From Gaoshiqia sp050178015 (lineage in GTDB: Bacteria; Bacteroidota; Bacteroidia; Bacteroidales; Prolixibacteraceae), in the NCBI GenBank assembly GCA_050178015.1, contig JBFXGM010000007.1, positions 1 to 64,000 of the forward strand: a stretch of DNA of 64,000 bases, in the 5' to 3' direction. The position numbers and the translations under genes were made by a program. Shown one piece after another: positions 60,357 to 64,000 of this stretch. Under the pieces are notes generated by a model. The model had not been told where the DNA came from. It did not search any database and saw nothing but the letters and a program-made list of their open reading frames with translations. How positions within the stretch are numbered: position 1 is the stretch's first letter; the number at the start of each line of letters is the position of its first letter.

Positions 60357-61715
60357 CTAATAAACCGGTTGAGCGATGGCTTGTTTGTAATAAACTTGCC
60401 GGATTTGATAGGTGCTTTTGGCATCGACTAATCCATCCTGTGCCTCCTGAAAAATAGCCTGAGCTTCGAGTAAGTCAGATGTCGAGAGGATCCCAGCCTC
60501 GTAATTGTCGGTTATCACCTGAAGGTGTTCGCGGGCTTGTTCTGCCAGTGATTTGGCCACACTGATCTGTTGGTAGCTCTCGGTCAGTTCTTTATAGGCC
60601 TTCTCCATTTGCAACTTCAGTAATTCCGATTTCTCATTCAGGTTGTTTCTGGCCACATCAATTATAATTTCATGTTCCTTTAACTTGTGCGAACCTCCCC
60701 ACCAGTCGGAGATCGGGATGGACAAGCTCGCAAATGCAATTCCGTAGGTATTTTGCTCATCGGCAAAATCCAGGTATTGGCCTTGTACACCAACAGCCAG
60801 TTGCGGTAAAAACTCGCCACGGGCCAGTCGCTTTTGCAAAATCCCTGCATCGATGGCCTTGTTCAGCAGTTGGTATTCACTTCGGTTTGTGAGGGCTGCT
60901 GCAGGCGACAGGTACAGCATTTCCGGGACGACAGCACTGAAGGCCGTATCCTGTAAGCTGATATTTTCCGAATAGTCCAACCCAATGTGTTGGCACAAGG
61001 CCATTTTTACCAGCGATATCCCATTTTCCAATTTCAGCTCGTCAGCTTTTGTTTCGTTTATTTTGAGTTGAATTTTCAGCAAATCGCTTTTTTGGGTCAA
61101 GCCGGCGTCGAATGAAACCTGAACGTCTTTTATTAAGCTGTTAAGGAGGGCTTTGTAGCTCTCCAATGTGCTTTTTTTTGCCTGCAACGAAACCAGCGAC
61201 CAATAGAATTCCTCGGTCTTCACCACAACATCGCGGGTACTAAGGTTCAGTGTTTCTTCGCTCACCTCTTTGCCCAGTATGGCCAGTTTATATCCCGAGC
61301 GGATGCGGCCGCCCGCGTAAACCGGTTGTGTGGCAGTGAGCATTCCCACATTCATATAGTCCAGTGCTTTTAGTTCGAGTCCCGGAACATGTGCGTATTG
61401 TGTCGCCGAGGACAAATTTTCCAGGTTGCCATCATACACCGGCAACTTCATTTCCGGGGTATTGATATCAATCAAATAATCGTTGGCGTGAAATGCAATC
61501 GCCTGGGCGTTCACTTTAGGAAAGAAATTGGTAAAAGCATTCTTTTCAATCTCTTCCGACTCATTGATTTTCAACCGGGCTTCTTTTAGCCGCTTATTAT
61601 TCTCGATGGCATAAACCTTACACGAATCGAGCGTTAATATTTGAGCAGATACAGGCAAGGCGCCCAAGCCCGCGATCAACATAAGTGAAATATACCGTTT
61701 CATTTTTGTGTTCAT
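60357..61715 (-). CDS. TolC-family outer-membrane channel of the RND pump
   Basis: The 452-aa protein has a signal peptide (cleavage near PVSAQ) and two outer-membrane-efflux repeats with long alpha-helical hairpins. The start LTLDSCKVYAIENNKRLKEARLKI is typical. It is translated 12 bp after the RND pump gene and would form the exit duct of that pump. Its last ~127 codons and terminator are duplicated in inverted orientation at 10769-11233. A second ATG four codons in is an equally good start. Confidence 0.92.
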   Translation of the reverse strand: MNTKMKRYISLMLIAGLGALPVSAQILTLDSCKVYAIENNKRLKEARLKINESEEIEKNAFTNFFPKVNAQAIAFHANDYLIDINTPEMKLPVYDGNLENLSSATQYAHVPGLELKALDYMNVGMLTATQPVYAGGRIRSGYKLAILGKEVSEETLNLSTRDVVVKTEEFYWSLVSLQAKKSTLESYKALLNSLIKDVQVSFDAGLTQKSDLLKIQLKINETKADELKLENGISLVKMALCQHIGLDYSENISLQDTAFSAVVPEMLYLSPAAALTNRSEYQLLNKAIDAGILQKRLARGEFLPQLAVGVQGQYLDFADEQNTYGIAFASLSIPISDWWGGSHKLKEHEIIIDVARNNLNEKSELLKLQMEKAYKELTESYQQISVAKSLAEQAREHLQVITDNYEAGILSTSDLLEAQAIFQEAQDGLVDAKSTYQIRQVYYKQAIAQPVY

Positions 61716-61727
61716 GTGTTAAATAAT

Positions 61728-64000
61728 TTAAATGGAGGCAAGTTCATCCTTTTTAGGTCCGTTGCCGGAAACTTTCCAGTACAGTACAGGGAGGATCATA
61801 AGTGTAAGCACCATACCCACGATCAGGCCAAAGCAGATAACTGCCCCCAACGGGCCCCAAAGCGGCGATCGGCTGATAATCATGGGCACCACCCCCATTG
61901 CCGCTGCCATAGCCGTCAGGAAGATGGGGCGCATCCGGCGTTTCCCGGCAGCTATAGCTGCTTCCTTGTAAGTATGGTTTTCGTTGGTTACCAAGTGCAT
62001 CGCATAATCGACCAAGATAATGCCATTACGGACAACGATGCCTGCCAATCCCATAAGTCCGATGAAAGAAGTCATGCCAAAAGGGTAACCGGTAAGTTTC
62101 AAACCCAAGGCGGCACCCAGAATACTCATCAGCATGGTAGACATGACCAGCAAAGCCCGCCGGGTTGTTTTAAACTGGACAATCAGAATGAAGAAAATAA
62201 TTAAAATGCTGGTTACCAGTGAGTAACTGAGTGGTATCATATTTCTGACGGACGCTTCATGATCGCCCCCATATTCCAGAGAAAGGCCGGCAGGTAGGTT
62301 CAATTGGTCGATTTTTGGCCTTACTGTCTTGAGGACGTTAGAAGGAATGAGATCACCTTGAATATCGGCTTTCACTGTGATGGTGCGTACTCCGTTTCTC
62401 CGGGCGATGCTTCCTTCTGTCCATTCGGGTTGCAAAGAGGCAATTGAACGGAGTGGCAAGGATTCCATCGTCAGGGGAGACGACACGTAATGATTTCCCA
62501 GGTCGTCAATGTTGTCTCGCTGATCTTCCGGGTTCAATAAAACTACGCTTACCGGGTAATCGTCTTCCCAAATGGTTGTTACGGGAAGCCCGTCCAGCGA
62601 AGTCATTAACGATGCAGCAACCAGCGTTTTGGCGTATCCAAGCTGGGAGGCTTTATTCTGGTCGAGCTGTACGCTGATTCCCTGTCTCATTTCGCCCCAA
62701 TCGTTTCGTACCCAAGTAAAACCAGAATTGGCCTTAAGGATCTGTTCCACTTTTTCGGCCGTTTGCTTCAAATCAACCAGGTTGTCGCCTGAAACGCGCA
62801 CTTCAATTGGCGCTTCAAAATCTTCAAGCGCCAGTTGTTTCCATTTAACAACCGCTTCGGGAAAGATATGGCTGTATTTTTCGGAGTATTCGTGCAATAT
62901 TTCAATGGTTGCTTCATTCGAGATCGTGTTGACCATTAATTGTCCAAAATTTTTGGCAGGCATGTGCGGAGCATACAAATCGTTGAAGCGGGGGGAGCCT
63001 GTACCTACAAAACCAGCAACATTGGTTACACGTTCATCTTGTAAAAGCAACTTTTCCAAACTGTCAACCACTGCTTCTGTCTTTTTTAGAGAAGATCCTT
63101 CGGGCAAATAGATCTCAACCGGAAACTGGCTACGTTCCATGGCCGGAAATAGTTTTTGGTCCACGCTCATAAAGATCAAAACTCCTAAAATGACCGACAA
63201 AGCTCCTAATGCCAGTGTTGTTTTAGCATTTCTGAAAGTCCAGTCCAGCATGGAATCATAAGTATTCTGAACCCGGTCGAGAAAACTTTTTTTATCATTT
63301 CCGCTTTCTGACTGTTGTTTGTGCAATCCGTTTTTGATGAACACGTAACACATGAACGGCACGAGAAAAATTGCCACAATCATGGAAACTCCCAAAGCAA
63401 TGCCAATGGTTAGCGGAAAGGTGCCAATGAAATCGCCGCCCATTCCAGCCAGAAAAAGCATCATGGGAAAGAAAGCCACAATAATAGCGGCTGTGGCCGA
63501 CAGTACCGGGATGAACAATTCGGTCGCTGCTTTCCAAGCAGCATCCCAAGGTCTTTCATGTTGGTCGAGCTTTTCAATGTGGCTGTCGATCACCACAATA
63601 GCATTATCGACCACCATCCCAAGCACCACGATCAAGCCAGCCAGCGACACAATATGTAGTTGAATGCCTACCAGTTGCATAATACCGAGTGTGATCAATA
63701 CTGATACCGGAATGGTGGCACCAGCCACTGCAGCAACGCGGAAAGGCAATAAAATCATGGTGACTATAATCACAGCCAGGATAGCCATGAGAAATTCAAC
63801 CATAAAATGTGAAATGGAATGATCGACCACGTCAGGCAGATCGGAAATAATGTTGATTTTTACGTCATTGGCTGTTTGATCGGTGAATTTTGCCAATGTT
63901 TCCTTCACATCGTTGCCGAATTGGACAATGTTGTTGCCTTTTTGCATTTCGAGCGAAAGCAGCAAGGCGTTGTTACCATTGTTGCGGATATAGCTGTCCG
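61728..64000 (-). CDS. RND efflux pump permease (partial, 5' end beyond window)
   Basis: About 757 residues of an AcrB/MdtC-type HAE1 transporter are present; the N-terminal part lies past position 64000. Visible features are transmembrane blocks with VVLGMVVDNAIVVID (essential Asp of helix 4), the porter/docking domain, and the C-terminal repeat with GLAGIVVRNGIILVDY, ending WKVSGNGPKKDELASI. It is powered by protons and works with an adaptor (presumably upstream, outside the window) and the TolC protein downstream. Substrate unknown. Confidence 0.93.
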   Translation of the reverse strand, partial: DSYIRNNGNNALLLSLEMQKGNNIVQFGNDVKETLAKFTDQTANDVKINIISDLPDVVDHSISHFMVEFLMAILAVIIVTMILLPFRVAAVAGATIPVSVLITLGIMQLVGIQLHIVSLAGLIVVLGMVVDNAIVVIDSHIEKLDQHERPWDAAWKAATELFIPVLSATAAIIVAFFPMMLFLAGMGGDFIGTFPLTIGIALGVSMIVAIFLVPFMCYVFIKNGLHKQQSESGNDKKSFLDRVQNTYDSMLDWTFRNAKTTLALGALSVILGVLIFMSVDQKLFPAMERSQFPVEIYLPEGSSLKKTEAVVDSLEKLLLQDERVTNVAGFVGTGSPRFNDLYAPHMPAKNFGQLMVNTISNEATIEILHEYSEKYSHIFPEAVVKWKQLALEDFEAPIEVRVSGDNLVDLKQTAEKVEQILKANSGFTWVRNDWGEMRQGISVQLDQNKASQLGYAKTLVAASLMTSLDGLPVTTIWEDDYPVSVVLLNPEDQRDNIDDLGNHYVSSPLTMESLPLRSIASLQPEWTEGSIARRNGVRTITVKADIQGDLIPSNVLKTVRPKIDQLNLPAGLSLEYGGDHEASVRNMIPLSYSLVTSILIIFFILIVQFKTTRRALLVMSTMLMSILGAALGLKLTGYPFGMTSFIGLMGLAGIVVRNGIILVDYAMHLVTNENHTYKEAAIAAGKRRMRPIFLTAMAAAMGVVPMIISRSPLWGPLGAVICFGLIVGMVLTLMILPVLYWKVSGNGPKKDELASI

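Overview
The window looks like a chromosome segment of a Bacteroidota bacterium, probably from the Marinilabiliales/Prolixibacteraceae side of the phylum. The supporting evidence is TAnnTTTG-type -7 promoter boxes, a tmRNA tag reading GENNYALAA, several families typical of the phylum (DUF5686 outer-membrane proteins, DUF4293, TolC/HlyD/ABC-2 exporters, an XRE-S24/ImuA/ImuB/DnaE2 cassette), and almost no Shine-Dalgarno sequences. The placement below phylum level is inference.

0-22.8 kb is mostly core or long-resident DNA: tag, a Q-rich TPR protein, rarA, a decayed IS4-type transposase, then a TetR-controlled export operon (TolC, HlyD, two ABC-2 permeases, no ATPase). A 5'-truncated TolC copy follows; it is an inverted repeat of the intact tolC at 60.4-61.7 kb. 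Next is a tail-to-tail pair of a membrane class III nucleotidyl cyclase and an HD-PycTM protein of the Pycsar effector family. A three-domain outer-membrane protein (phosphoesterase, kinase-like middle, BamA barrel), a secreted histidine phosphatase, NhaD, an ExbB-ExbD-TonB operon, a TPR protein and a DUF4293 protein complete the region.

22.99-30.28 kb is a 7.3-kb AT-richer element integrated in the 3' end of ssrA (tmRNA). It has 21-bp direct repeats at its ends, a tyrosine integrase, an excisionase-like HTH protein, iteron-like tandem repeats, a terminase-small-subunit-like protein and no capsid or large-terminase genes. This is the layout of a phage satellite (PICI-like). It supplies tmRNA with a new terminator.

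30.3-38.7 kb is chromosomal: tmRNA, a saccharopine-dehydrogenase-like enzyme, tRNA-Pro(CGG), and an SOS-type mutasome (S24 autoprotease regulator divergent from imuA-imuB-dnaE2).

38.9-45.3 kb is an acquired island. It begins at a 3' tRNA-like fragment and holds a compact four-gene ubiquitin-like conjugation operon (Ubl, E2, JAB peptidase, E1), related to bacterial BIL/Bub antiphage pathways. It also holds an intact IS4-family element with target duplication, two small plasmid/phage-type genes, and ends at a truncated glycosyltransferase.

45.3-60.25 kb is one very long minus-strand gene string: a winged-helix protein, a patatin-BamA phospholipase, two DUF5686 proteins, CdsA, a CTP-dependent lipid-kinase-like protein, an acyl-reductase-like epimerase, a CDP-alcohol phosphatidyltransferase, an SDR, a VOC protein and a TetR regulator. 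It reads as a dedicated envelope-lipid pathway. 60.36-64 kb is an RND efflux operon (tolC plus the RND pump, which runs off the window).

The best candidates for new biology are the Ubl/E2/JAB/E1 operon, the ssrA-integrated satellite, the cyclase/HD-PycTM pair and the lipid operon.
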